DNA from: Clostridiales bacterium
GTDB taxonomy: Bacteria > Bacillota > Clostridia > Lachnospirales > CAG-274
Direction: 5' to 3'
Assembly (NCBI GenBank): GCA_018371275.1
Contig: JAHALF010000002.1
Location: forward strand, 62,001 to 126,000
Length of the DNA: 64,000 nucleotides
Shown here: positions 16,637 through 24,869 of the stretch, one piece after another
Layout of the letters: every line of letters begins with the position of its first letter
Numbering within the stretch: position 1 is the first letter of the stretch
Position numbers and translations under genes: made by a program
The notes under the pieces: generated by a model
What the model was told of the DNA's origin: nothing
Seen by the model: only the letters and a program-made list of their open reading frames with translations
Databases searched by the model: none

Positions 16637-17329
16637 CTAATCTATTATTACATCTACCTTATCTTTTAAAAAAATTTCATTATAACTTACAAAACAATCA
16701 TAAGCTAAAATATGTACTCCTTTATCTCTAGCACTTTTTAGAGATTCATAAAACTTATAATGAGTTTTTTTATTAGGCTCAAAATATTTTACATTTTTTA
16801 ACTGTATAACAAATAATATATATACTTCATATCCTTCTTTTTTGGCATCTATTAATTCATTTATATGTTTTATAGCTCTTTCCGATGGTGCATCTGGAAA
16901 TCTTACTATTCCATTATCTTCTAGTGTTACACCTTTTATTTCCATAAATGATTTTTTGCCTTGCTTTGTTTCAAAATATATATCAAATCTAGAATTTTTA
17001 TATTTTACTTCTTGCTTAATGTTTTCCACATATCCTATTTCATTTATAATACCATTTTCTATTGCCTCTTTAACAACATAATTAGGTATTTGACTATCCA
17101 TATTTATAAGTAAATCTCTCTTTTTTACACATATAAGCGAATATTTAGTTTTTCTATTTATATTAAAATTTTCCTGTACAAAAATATCTACACCTTTTAT
17201 TAGTAATTCTTTACACCTGCCTGTATTTTTAACATGGCATAGCTCTATTTTATTATCTATTTCTATTTCTGCTATAAATCTATTTTTCCTGTTTATAAAT
17301 TTAGCAGGCTTCATATTATCATATTTCAT
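16637..17329 (-). CDS. sfsA: SfsA-family nuclease/sugar fermentation stimulation protein
   Basis: This 230-residue protein matches SfsA throughout: an N-terminal OB-fold-like part (KFINRKNRFIAEIEID, HVKNTGRCKELL) and a C-terminal nuclease-like part. The latter has SRFDIYFE near 115, FMEIKGVTL near 129-137, FPDAPSERAIKH near 145 and a final KNVKYFEPN region. The Asp/Glu-x-Lys pattern of PD-(D/E)xK nucleases is visible as D-(x)-E-I-K. E. coli SfsA was found as a maltose-metabolism stimulator and binds DNA; nuclease activity is reported for the family. The SD AGAGGAAT is 5 nt before the ATG. Confidence 0.92.
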   Translation of the reverse strand: MKYDNMKPAKFINRKNRFIAEIEIDNKIELCHVKNTGRCKELLIKGVDIFVQENFNINRKTKYSLICVKKRDLLINMDSQIPNYVVKEAIENGIINEIGYVENIKQEVKYKNSRFDIYFETKQGKKSFMEIKGVTLEDNGIVRFPDAPSERAIKHINELIDAKKEGYEVYILFVIQLKNVKYFEPNKKTHYKFYESLKSARDKGVHILAYDCFVSYNEIFLKDKVDVIID

Positions 17330-17374
17330 AGTTATTCCTCTATTAAAATTATTTTATACTTATATTTGTATAGT

Positions 17375-17416
17375 AAAAAATAAAGAGAAATTTTTTAAAG
17401 CTTCTCTTTATTTTTT
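17375..17416 (-). terminator. Terminator of the DUF378 gene
   Basis: A 15-bp stem, A-rich on one arm and T-rich on the other (17375-17389 with 17402-17416), with a 12-nt loop. It can work in either direction. Confidence 0.8.
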
Positions 17417-17430
17417 ATTAATTTAATATA

Positions 17431-17655
17431 TTATCTACTAGTTGCAGATTGGGCATTACCTATTTTAGCATATAAAGTTATACAATATAACCCAGCAAGC
17501 CCAACTAAAGCATAAACAATCCTACTTACAAGAGAGTCCATACCACCAAATAATGTTGCAACTAAGTCAAATTTAAAAAATCCAATAAGACCCCAGTTTA
17601 CAGCACCTATTACTACAAGTGTAAGTATTGTCCAATCTAAAGGTCTATTCTGCAT
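17431..17655 (-). CDS. DUF378-family small membrane protein
   Basis: This 74-residue protein has two membrane helices (about 8-28 and 43-64). The conserved N-terminal block LDWTILTLVVIGAVNWGL and GFFKFDLVATLFGG are typical of DUF378. The function of this family is not known; members are found across Firmicutes as short single-gene units. The SD AAGGAGG sits 6 nt before the ATG, and a terminator follows, so it is monocistronic. Between it and the upstream M16 gene is an inverted repeat (AATAGCA / TGCTATT, 17689-17713) that may end the M16 transcript. Confidence 0.9.
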   Translation of the reverse strand: MQNRPLDWTILTLVVIGAVNWGLIGFFKFDLVATLFGGMDSLVSRIVYALVGLAGLYCITLYAKIGNAQSATSR

Positions 17656-17746
17656 AAAAATACCTCCTTAAAAAATAAGAATGTTTACAATAGCAAAGTT
17701 TTATTATGCTATTAAATCTAGTTTACCCATTTATATTAAATTTATG

Positions 17747-18994
17747 TTACAATTTTTCTATTTTTATATCATCAACTTTTCCAACTAAAGATATACTCAT
17801 TTTATCCATATTAAAGACTTTATCTATAAGATAATCTATATCTTCTTTTTTTATTAAATCAACCTCTTGTATAATTTCATCTGGAGTTTTTATTTTATTT
17901 ACTAATACCTTTGACCTTCCAATACTAGACATTCTATTAGATGTACTTTCTAATCCCATTATATAATTGCTTTTTAATTGTTCTTTAGTTTTTTCTATTT
18001 GTTGATTTGTTATTTTATTATTTTTTAAATTAGATATTTCTTTATATATTATATTAATAGTCTTATCTAATTGACTTTTATTAAGTGCTACATAAATATT
18101 AAAAAGCCCATTATTTACATAACTATTATTATATGAATATATAGAATAAGCAATTCCATGCTCTTCTCTTACCTTTTGAAATAAAATAGAGCTCATCCCA
18201 CCACCAATTATAGCATTTAACAAACTCATACTATAGTTATGTTTATCTTTTATAGATATACCATCAAATACAATGGCAAGGTGTAATTGTTCAATATCTT
18301 TATATACTTTAGTTCTACTTGGTGTATAAATATAATGCTTATCTGCCTCTAAATTAGCCTTACCTTTTGGCATAGACGACATTTTTTGTTTTATAACCTC
18401 TAAAATTTTTTCTTTATCAAAGCTACCAGCTATAGCTACTACAATATTTTCTCCAACATACTTATTATTCATATATTCAATAAAGTCTTGTCTCTTAAAG
18501 CTAGACACATTTTCTTTAGTGCCTAATACATTATGTGCTAAAGGAGAATTTTCCCATATTTCTTTTTGTAATTTAGTAAAAACTATATCATCTGGACTAT
18601 CTTCATACATATTTATTTCTTCTAATATTACTTTAGATTCTTTTTCTATATCTATACTATCAAATTTAGAATTAAAAATCATATCTGTTAACACATCTAT
18701 GGCTGTATCTATATGAGTATCTAATACTCTAGCATAATAACAAGTGTACTCTTTAGCTGTAAAAGCATTTAATTGTCCACCTATATTATCCATTTCTTCT
18801 GCTATATCCTTAGATGTTCTTTTATTTGTTCCTTTAAATAGCATATGTTCAATAAAATGTGATATGCCATTACTTTTAGATGTTTCATTTATAGAACCAT
18901 TTCTTATAAATATACCTAAAGCTACAGAACGAACAGAAGATATTTGTTCCATAACAATAGATACTCCGTTTTCCAACTTTATTGTATCAAACAT
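17747..18994 (-). CDS. M16-family zinc metalloprotease
   Basis: This 415-residue processing-peptidase-like protease has the inverted zinc motif HxxEH at His46, Glu49 and His50 (SHFIEHMLFKGT) and the third ligand Glu near residue 124 (EESKVILEEINMYED). The C-terminal M16 half carries the usual R/Y substrate-pocket region near 270-290 (REEHGIAYSIYSY). It has no signal peptide and no fused second peptidase unit. It is encoded downstream of pnp as in Bacillus (pnpA-ylxY-mlpA), though ylxY is missing here. A hairpin separates it from pnp, so it may have its own promoter. SD AAGGAG. Confidence 0.93.
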   Translation of the reverse strand: MFDTIKLENGVSIVMEQISSVRSVALGIFIRNGSINETSKSNGISHFIEHMLFKGTNKRTSKDIAEEMDNIGGQLNAFTAKEYTCYYARVLDTHIDTAIDVLTDMIFNSKFDSIDIEKESKVILEEINMYEDSPDDIVFTKLQKEIWENSPLAHNVLGTKENVSSFKRQDFIEYMNNKYVGENIVVAIAGSFDKEKILEVIKQKMSSMPKGKANLEADKHYIYTPSRTKVYKDIEQLHLAIVFDGISIKDKHNYSMSLLNAIIGGGMSSILFQKVREEHGIAYSIYSYNNSYVNNGLFNIYVALNKSQLDKTINIIYKEISNLKNNKITNQQIEKTKEQLKSNYIMGLESTSNRMSSIGRSKVLVNKIKTPDEIIQEVDLIKKEDIDYLIDKVFNMDKMSISLVGKVDDIKIEKL

Positions 18995-19125
18995 ATATTT
19001 CTCCTTTGTTAATTATAATATTTTATTTTACCCTAAAATTTTTATATTATAATTACTAGTTATAAAAGACAATTATGAAATATTTAGTCCCTTTAATAAA
19101 TAAATAAAAAAGTTTATTTAACAAT

Positions 19126-19153
19126 AAGCCTTACAGCAAAATCTATAAGGCTT
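19126..19153 (-). terminator. Hairpin after pnp
   Basis: An 8-bp stem (AAGCCTTA / TAAGGCTT) with a 12-nt loop, followed on the minus strand by ATTGTTAAATAAAC. The weak U run suggests partial read-through into the M16 gene. Confidence 0.65.
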
Positions 19154-19170
19154 TATATTTTTATTAAATT

Positions 19171-21279
19171 TTAGCTTAAAGCATCTTTTATAGATAAATT
19201 TATTCTCCCTTGTTCATCTATTTCTGTAACTTTAACTATAACTTCATCTCCAATATTTACAACATCTTCTACCTTTCCTACTCGTTCTTTAGAAAGCTTT
19301 GATATGTGGACTAATCCCTCTTTTTCTGGAGCTATTTCTACAAAAGCACCAAAATTTAATATCCTTACAACTTTTCCTGTAAATATTTCTCCAACCTCTG
19401 GATCTTTAGCTATAGCTTTTATTATAGATAATGCTTTATCTATTTTTTCTTGATCATTAGAAGATATAAATATTCTTCCACTGTCTTCTGTGTCTATTTT
19501 ATCAACACACGTTTGTTCTAATATTCTATTAATAGTTTTTCCTCTAGGTCCTATTATTTCTGATATTTTATCTGGGTCAACTTTTAAAAATCCTATTTTA
19601 GGAGCATATTTAGAAAGCTCTTTTCTAGGTTCATCAATAGTTTTTAACATAACTTCATCTAATATATATTTTCTTGCTTCATTAGTTTTTTGTAAAGATT
19701 GTTTTATAATATCTGGTGTTAAACCATCTATTTTTATATCCATTTGAATAGCAGTAATACCTTTATGACTACCTGCAACTTTAAAATCCATATCTCCAAA
19801 AAAGTCTTCTAATCCTTGTATATCTGTAAGTAAAACAAAATCATCATCCGTTTCACCTGTAACAAGTCCAACTGATATACCTGCTACTGGTCTTTTAATA
19901 GGTACACCTGCTGCCATAAGAGAAAGCGTAGAACCACAAACACTAGCTTGAGATGTAGAACCATTTGAGCTTAAAACTTCTGATACAAGTCTTATAGCAT
20001 AAGGAAATTCCTCTTCAGATGGTATAACTGGCACTAAAGCTCTTTCTGCTAAAGCTCCATGTCCTATTTCCCTTCTACCTGGTCCTCTTGAAGGTCTTGT
20101 TTCCCCAACAGAATAGCTTGGGAAATTATAGTGATGTATATATCTTTTTGTTACTTCTAATTCATCTAATCCATCTAATTTTTGTGCTTCGCTTATAGCA
20201 CCTAGAGTAGTAACAGTAAGGACTTGTGTTTGCCCTCTGCTAAATATAGCAGAACCATGTGTTCTTGGTAATATATCTATTTCTGAAGTAAGCTTTCTAA
20301 TTTCTTCAAGTCCACGTCCATCTGGTCTTTTATGGTCTTTTAAAATCATTCTGCGTACTGTTTCTTTTTCATATTTATATATACCCTCATTTATCTTAGC
20401 TATATAATCATCTTGGCTTTCACCATTATAATTTTCTAATAGTTTTTCTATAACTTCTTCTTTAATAGCACTTACTTGTTCATCTCTAACTTGTTTTAAA
20501 TCTGTAAATACAGCGTTTTCCATTCTCTCATCTGTAATAATATCTACTATACTATTGTATAAATCTTTATCAACATTATGCTCTTCATAGCTATGTTTTT
20601 CTTTACCTATCTCTTTAACAATATTTTCTATAAATTCGGCTATTTTTATATTTTCTTTATGTGCAAGCATAATTGCATTATACATAGTTTCATCATCAAT
20701 CTCATTTGCACCAGCTTCTATCATCATAACCTTTTGTTTTGTAGATGCAACTGTTAGAGAAAGGTCACTTTTTTCTCTTTGATCTGCTGTTGGATTTATT
20801 ATAAATTCGCCATCTATAAGTCCAACCATAACAGCTCCTGTAGGGCCATTAAAAGGTATATCTGATATAGATAAAACTATTGAAGAACCTATCATTGCAA
20901 CTATTTCTGGACTACAATCTTGGTCAACTGATAAAACTGTTGCTACTAACCCAACATCATTTCTATAATCTTTAGGAAATAATGGTCTAATAGGTCTATC
21001 TATAAGACGGGCTGTTAAAACTGCTTTTTCTGTCGGTTTACCTTCTCTTTTTATAAATCCTCCAGGTATTTTACCAACAGAATATAGTTTTTCTTCATAA
21101 TCTATGCTAAGTGGAAAAAAATCTATACCATCTCTTGGTTTTTCTGATGCTGTAACAGCTACTAAAACAACTGTTTCACCATATCTTATAATAGCTGCTC
21201 CATTAGCTAGTTCTGCTACTCTTCCTATTTCAACTGAAAGCTCTCTACCTGCTAATGTTGTCGAGTACGTATTATACAT
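19171..21279 (-). CDS. pnp: Polynucleotide phosphorylase
   Basis: PNPase degrades RNA 3' to 5' by phosphorolysis and forms a trimer in the cytoplasm. The 702-residue protein shows the full order: first RNase PH core (about 1-225), helical domain (240-325), second RNase PH core (325-550, with GPGRREIGHGALAERAL and TSQASVCGSTLSL), KH domain (about 555-615, GPRGKTINRI) and S1 domain (about 622-700, VRILNFGAFVEI). The usual upstream neighbour rpsO is not here; instead a small membrane gene precedes it. The SD AAGGAG and a clear promoter lie upstream. Confidence 0.97.
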   Translation of the reverse strand: MYNTYSTTLAGRELSVEIGRVAELANGAAIIRYGETVVLVAVTASEKPRDGIDFFPLSIDYEEKLYSVGKIPGGFIKREGKPTEKAVLTARLIDRPIRPLFPKDYRNDVGLVATVLSVDQDCSPEIVAMIGSSIVLSISDIPFNGPTGAVMVGLIDGEFIINPTADQREKSDLSLTVASTKQKVMMIEAGANEIDDETMYNAIMLAHKENIKIAEFIENIVKEIGKEKHSYEEHNVDKDLYNSIVDIITDERMENAVFTDLKQVRDEQVSAIKEEVIEKLLENYNGESQDDYIAKINEGIYKYEKETVRRMILKDHKRPDGRGLEEIRKLTSEIDILPRTHGSAIFSRGQTQVLTVTTLGAISEAQKLDGLDELEVTKRYIHHYNFPSYSVGETRPSRGPGRREIGHGALAERALVPVIPSEEEFPYAIRLVSEVLSSNGSTSQASVCGSTLSLMAAGVPIKRPVAGISVGLVTGETDDDFVLLTDIQGLEDFFGDMDFKVAGSHKGITAIQMDIKIDGLTPDIIKQSLQKTNEARKYILDEVMLKTIDEPRKELSKYAPKIGFLKVDPDKISEIIGPRGKTINRILEQTCVDKIDTEDSGRIFISSNDQEKIDKALSIIKAIAKDPEVGEIFTGKVVRILNFGAFVEIAPEKEGLVHISKLSKERVGKVEDVVNIGDEVIVKVTEIDEQGRINLSIKDALS

Positions 21280-21351
21280 ATATTTCTCCTTTCGTACTAA
21301 TCTATTTTTAATATAACTTAATAGTATTTTATAAATTATATATTAAGTATA

Positions 21352-21380
21352 ATTATACCACCTTTTATTATTTTTAACAA
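21352..21380 (-). promoter_or_regulatory. Promoter of pnp
   Basis: The minus strand has -35 TTGTTA (21375-21380), a 17-nt spacer and -10 TATAAT (21352-21357). It leaves a leader of about 65 nt. Confidence 0.65.
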
Positions 21381-21423
21381 TGTTTTTATATATTTTTATT
21401 AATTTTTAACATTACTATATACA

Positions 21424-21472
21424 AAATAAATAAAAAGGTTATAGTTTTATTCTATAACCTTTTTATTTATTT
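21424..21472 (-). terminator. Terminator of the frameshifted small membrane gene
   Basis: A 21-bp A/T-flanked stem with the core AAGGTTATAG / CTATAACCTT and a 7-nt loop. It overlaps the last codons of the gene. Confidence 0.85.
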
Positions 21473-21779
21473 CTACTAAATTTCATAATTAATATGTTTA
21501 TAAAATTCAAACAAAAAGTAACTGTTATAGGAACAGTACACAAAAAAATAACTTCACCATTAATACCTTCTATTGCTTCACAATCACCTATTGATACTAA
21601 ATGATTATTATATAAAACTTGAAAATATATAGATATAAGAGTTAAAGAAATACTTAAAATAGCTAAATTTCTAACACTTTTATAATTTTTGTTTTTTAAA
21701 TAAAATAATGATATTATAGGTAAGCCCAAGATATAAGACCAATTAATAAACTTGCTACATTTAACAAAGAAAAATCCAT
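21463..21779 (-). pseudogene. Small membrane protein with an apparent 1-nt frameshift
   Basis: An ATG at 21779 with an SD-like GAGG 7 nt upstream opens a frame reading MDFSLLNVASLLIGLISW, which then stops after a few codons. A second frame continues from about 21729 as GLPIISLFYLKNKN and runs 88 codons to the terminator, with two more membrane helices. One extra G in the GGG at 21725-21727 would join the two halves into a smooth protein of about 105 residues with three helices (LISW then GLPIIS). The downstream frame has only TTG as a start and no SD. This is most simply a deletion in a G run, either real inactivation or a sequence error. The protein resembles short conserved membrane proteins of unknown function. 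Confidence 0.65.
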
Positions 21780-22010
21780 ACTATAACCTCATTAATATAT
21801 TTTTTATATTATATCATAATAAAAATATATTAACAATACCAATTTACTGTGTTATAATGTATATAATTTAACTTGTCTTTAATTAAATATAAAATTATTT
21901 TTTATAAAGTTTATTTTATTATTAAATTAATAAAATATGTATATAATATTTAATATATACTAATATAAAGTAACATAGTTATACAAATTATTTAAAATTT
22001 CAAAAATATA

Positions 22011-22028
22011 TTGACAAATAAATAACAA
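22011..22028 (+). promoter_or_regulatory. Rex-like operator 1 overlapping the adhE -35
   Basis: The 18-mer TTGACAAATAAATAACAA fits the Rex pattern TTGTTAA-N4-TTAACAA at 5 of 7 positions in the left half and 6 of 7 in the right half. Rex is the NADH/NAD-sensing repressor that commonly controls adhE. Confidence 0.4.
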
Positions 22029-22039
22029 TGGTATATAAT
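22011..22039 (+). promoter_or_regulatory. Promoter P1 of adhE
   Basis: This is a consensus sigmaA promoter: TTGACA (22011-22016), a 17-nt spacer, TATAAT (22034-22039). It implies a leader of about 150 nt. Confidence 0.8.
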
Positions 22040-22043
22040 GTAA

Positions 22044-22061
22044 TTGTTAAATAAATATCAA
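22044..22061 (+). promoter_or_regulatory. Rex-like operator 2 over the adhE start site
   Basis: The 18-mer TTGTTAAATAAATATCAA has a perfect left Rex half-site and a 5-of-7 right half. It covers the expected transcription start of P1, a classic repressor position, and lies 33 bp from operator 1. Confidence 0.55.
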
Positions 22062-22067
22062 ATAAAT

Positions 22068-22096
22068 TTGACAATATCTATTTCATATTTTATATA
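22068..22096 (+). promoter_or_regulatory. Second candidate promoter P2 of adhE
   Basis: TTGACA (22068-22073), a 17-nt spacer and TATATA (22091-22096). The -35 is perfect and the -10 is weak. It lies just downstream of Rex-like operator 2. Confidence 0.45.
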
Positions 22097-22196
22097 GGTA
22101 TTAAGATCTAAAGCCTTATTATTTTTAGCTAGATTATTTACTGTATTTATTTTGCTTTAGATATTAAATATATTACATTCTTAGGAGGAAAATTTT

Positions 22197-24821
22197 ATGG
22201 CTAACAAAAAGCAACCTGTAACTATTGTTAATAGTGTAGAATCTTTAAAAGCAAGAATGGCTGAGCTTAAAGAAGCTCAAAAAATATTCTCTACTTTTTC
22301 TCAAGAACAAGTAGATGAAATCTTTGCTGCTGCTGCTTTAGCTGCTAACAAACAAAGAATTTATCTTGCTAAAAAAGCTGTTGAAGAAACTGGTATGGGT
22401 ATTGTAGAAGATAAAGTTATAAAAAATCACTTTGCTTCTGAATATATCTATAATAAATATAAAAATACTAAAACTTGTGGGGTATTAGAAGAAGATAAAT
22501 CTTATGGTACAAAAGTTATTGCAGAACCTATTGGTACAATAGCTGCTGTTATACCTACTACTAATCCTACTTCTACTGCGATTTTTAAAACATTACTTGC
22601 TTTAAAAACTAGAAATGCTATTATAATAAGCCCTCACCCACGTGCAAAAGGAGCTACTATAGAAGCTGCAAAAATCGTTCTTGATGCTGCTGTTCAAGCT
22701 GGTGCACCTGAAGGTATTATCGGTTGGATTGATGAACCATCTATTGAGCTTACAAACCAAGTTATGGCAGATGCTGATATTATTTTAGCAACTGGTGGTC
22801 CTGGTATGGTTAAAGCTGCTTATTCATCTGGTAAACCTGCTCTTGGTGTTGGTGCTGGTAATGTTCCTGCTATTTTTGATGAAACAGCTAATATTAAACT
22901 TGCTGTAAACTCTGTTATCCATTCTAAAACTTTTGATAATGGTATGATTTGTGCTTCTGAACAATCTGTTATTGTTCACGAAAAAATCTACAAAGAGGTT
23001 AGACAAGAGTTTATTGACAGAGGCTGTTATGTGTTAAAAGAAAGCGAAATTCAAAAACTTAAAGATACAATATTAATTAAAAAAGGGGACGCTTGTGCAT
23101 TAAATGCTGATATAGTTGGTCAACCAGCATATAAAATTGCTGAAATGGCTGGTCTTAAAGTTCCTAAAGAAACTAAAATCTTAATTGGTGAAGTTACTTC
23201 TGTAGATTTATCTGAACCTTTTGCACACGAAAAATTATCTCCTGTTTTAGCAATGTATAAATTTAAAACATTTGATGAAGCTTTACAAAAAGCTGATACA
23301 TTAGTTAAAGATGGTGGTTATGGTCATACTTCTTCTATCTTTATTGATACATTAGTGGGTAAAGAAAGATTAGACCAATTTACTGCTATGATGAAAACTG
23401 GTCGTATTGTTGTAAACACTCCTTCTACTCATGGTGGTATTGGTGATATTTATAACTTTAACCTTGATCCTTCATTAACTCTTGGTTGTGGTACTTGGGG
23501 TGGAAACTCTGTTTCTGAAAATGTTGGTGTTAGACACTTAATAAATACTAAAGTAGTTGCTGAAAGGAGAGAAAATATGCTTTGGTTTAGAGCTCCACAA
23601 AAAGTTTATTTCAAAAAAGGTTGTTTACCAGTTGCTCTTGATGAACTTAGCTCTGTTATGGATAAAAAGAGAGCATTTATCGTTACAGACTCATTCTTAT
23701 TTAAATCTGGTGTAACTAAACAAATTACTGATAGATTAGACAATATGGGTATTAAACATACTACATTCTTTGAAGTTGAGCCAGACCCAACTCTTGCTTG
23801 TGCTAAAGCTGGTGCTGAAGCTATGAAAGCTTTTGAACCTGACTGTATTATAGCTGTTGGTGGTGGTTCTGCTATGGACGCTGCTAAAATTATGTGGGTT
23901 ATGTATGAACACCCAGAAGTAGACTTCTTAAATATGGCAATGAGATTTATGGATATTAGAAAACGTATCTATACATTCCCTAAAATGGGTGAAAAAGCAT
24001 ACTTTATTGCAGTTCCTACATCTTCTGGTACTGGTTCTGAGGTTACTCCTTTTGCCGTTATTACAGATGAAAGCACTGGCGATAAATATCCATTAGCTGA
24101 TTATGAATTACTTCCTAATATGGCTATTATTGATGCAGACTTAATGATGAGCCAACCTAAAGGTTTAACAGCTGCATCTGGTATAGATGCTTTAACTCAC
24201 GCTTTAGAAGCTTACTCTTCTATTTTAGCTACTGACTATACTGATGGTCTTGCTCTTAAAGCACTTAAAAATATCTTTGGATATTTACCACGTGCTTTTG
24301 AACAAGGTGAAACAGATGTTGAGGCTAGAGTTAAAATGGCAGATGCTTCTACTTTAGCTGGTATGGCTTTTGCTAACTCATTCTTAGGTATTTGTCACTC
24401 TATGGCACATAAATTAGGTGGTTACCACCACTTACCACATGGTGTTGCTAACGCATTATTAATAACTGAAGTTATGAAATTTAATGCTTCTGAAACACCT
24501 ACAAAAATGGGTACATTTGCACAATATGAATACCCTAAAGCTATTGAAAGATATGCAGAAATTGCTGATTTCTTAGGTATTAAAGGTAATAATAACAAAG
24601 AAAAATTTGATAATCTTGTTAAATCTGTTGAAGAGTTAAAAGCTAAAGTTGGTATCAAAAAATGTATCAAAGACTATGGTATTGATGAAAAAGTATTCTT
24701 AGACAAACTTGATAAAATGGTTGAAGATGCTTTTGATGACCAATGTACTGGCGCTAACCCAAGATATCCTCTTATGAGCGAAATGAAAGAAATATTCTTA
24801 AAAGTTTACTATGGTAAATAA
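22197..24821 (+). CDS. adhE: Bifunctional acetaldehyde-CoA/alcohol dehydrogenase
   Basis: AdhE reduces acetyl-CoA to acetaldehyde and then ethanol, reoxidising two NADH during fermentation. In known members it forms cytoplasmic filaments called spirosomes. The 874-residue protein has an N-terminal aldehyde dehydrogenase half (about 1-440) with the catalytic Cys252 (GMICASEQ). A linker leads to the C-terminal iron-dependent alcohol dehydrogenase, which has the NAD-binding GGGSAMDAAK near 560, TSSGTGSEVTPF and the metal-site histidines in THALEAY and GICHSMAHKLG...HHLPHG. It uses GGT, GCT and CTT codons heavily and evenly, as highly expressed genes do. SD AGGAGG. The preceding operator-rich leader suggests redox control by Rex. 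Confidence 0.97.
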   Translation: MANKKQPVTIVNSVESLKARMAELKEAQKIFSTFSQEQVDEIFAAAALAANKQRIYLAKKAVEETGMGIVEDKVIKNHFASEYIYNKYKNTKTCGVLEEDKSYGTKVIAEPIGTIAAVIPTTNPTSTAIFKTLLALKTRNAIIISPHPRAKGATIEAAKIVLDAAVQAGAPEGIIGWIDEPSIELTNQVMADADIILATGGPGMVKAAYSSGKPALGVGAGNVPAIFDETANIKLAVNSVIHSKTFDNGMICASEQSVIVHEKIYKEVRQEFIDRGCYVLKESEIQKLKDTILIKKGDACALNADIVGQPAYKIAEMAGLKVPKETKILIGEVTSVDLSEPFAHEKLSPVLAMYKFKTFDEALQKADTLVKDGGYGHTSSIFIDTLVGKERLDQFTAMMKTGRIVVNTPSTHGGIGDIYNFNLDPSLTLGCGTWGGNSVSENVGVRHLINTKVVAERRENMLWFRAPQKVYFKKGCLPVALDELSSVMDKKRAFIVTDSFLFKSGVTKQITDRLDNMGIKHTTFFEVEPDPTLACAKAGAEAMKAFEPDCIIAVGGGSAMDAAKIMWVMYEHPEVDFLNMAMRFMDIRKRIYTFPKMGEKAYFIAVPTSSGTGSEVTPFAVITDESTGDKYPLADYELLPNMAIIDADLMMSQPKGLTAASGIDALTHALEAYSSILATDYTDGLALKALKNIFGYLPRAFEQGETDVEARVKMADASTLAGMAFANSFLGICHSMAHKLGGYHHLPHGVANALLITEVMKFNASETPTKMGTFAQYEYPKAIERYAEIADFLGIKGNNNKEKFDNLVKSVEELKAKVGIKKCIKDYGIDEKVFLDKLDKMVEDAFDDQCTGANPRYPLMSEMKEIFLKVYYGK

Positions 24822-24837
24822 TTTGACTTAATATATA

Positions 24838-24869
24838 AAAAGCCTTAAAGCAAATGCTTTAAGGCTTTT
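24838..24869. terminator. Bidirectional terminator between adhE and the ger operon
   Basis: A 14-bp perfect stem (AAAAGCCTTAAAGC / GCTTTAAGGCTTTT) with an AAAT loop. The minus-strand gerAC stop codon overlaps its end. Confidence 0.92.

Larger units (their letters stand above)
21780..22196 (+). other. Long AT-rich regulatory region before adhE, no gene
   Basis: There is no open frame with an SD in these 417 bases. The promoter-distal half is plain AT-rich sequence. The half nearer adhE holds two promoters, two Rex-like sites and a leader stem, listed separately (stem: ATCTAAAGC 22106-22114 with GCTTTAGAT 22154-22162). Confidence 0.6.

Noticed and set aside
21463..21779. Programmed ribosomal frameshift in the small membrane gene
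   Set aside because: The G run is short, without a clear slippery heptamer or downstream pseudoknot; simple mutation or sequencing error is more likely.
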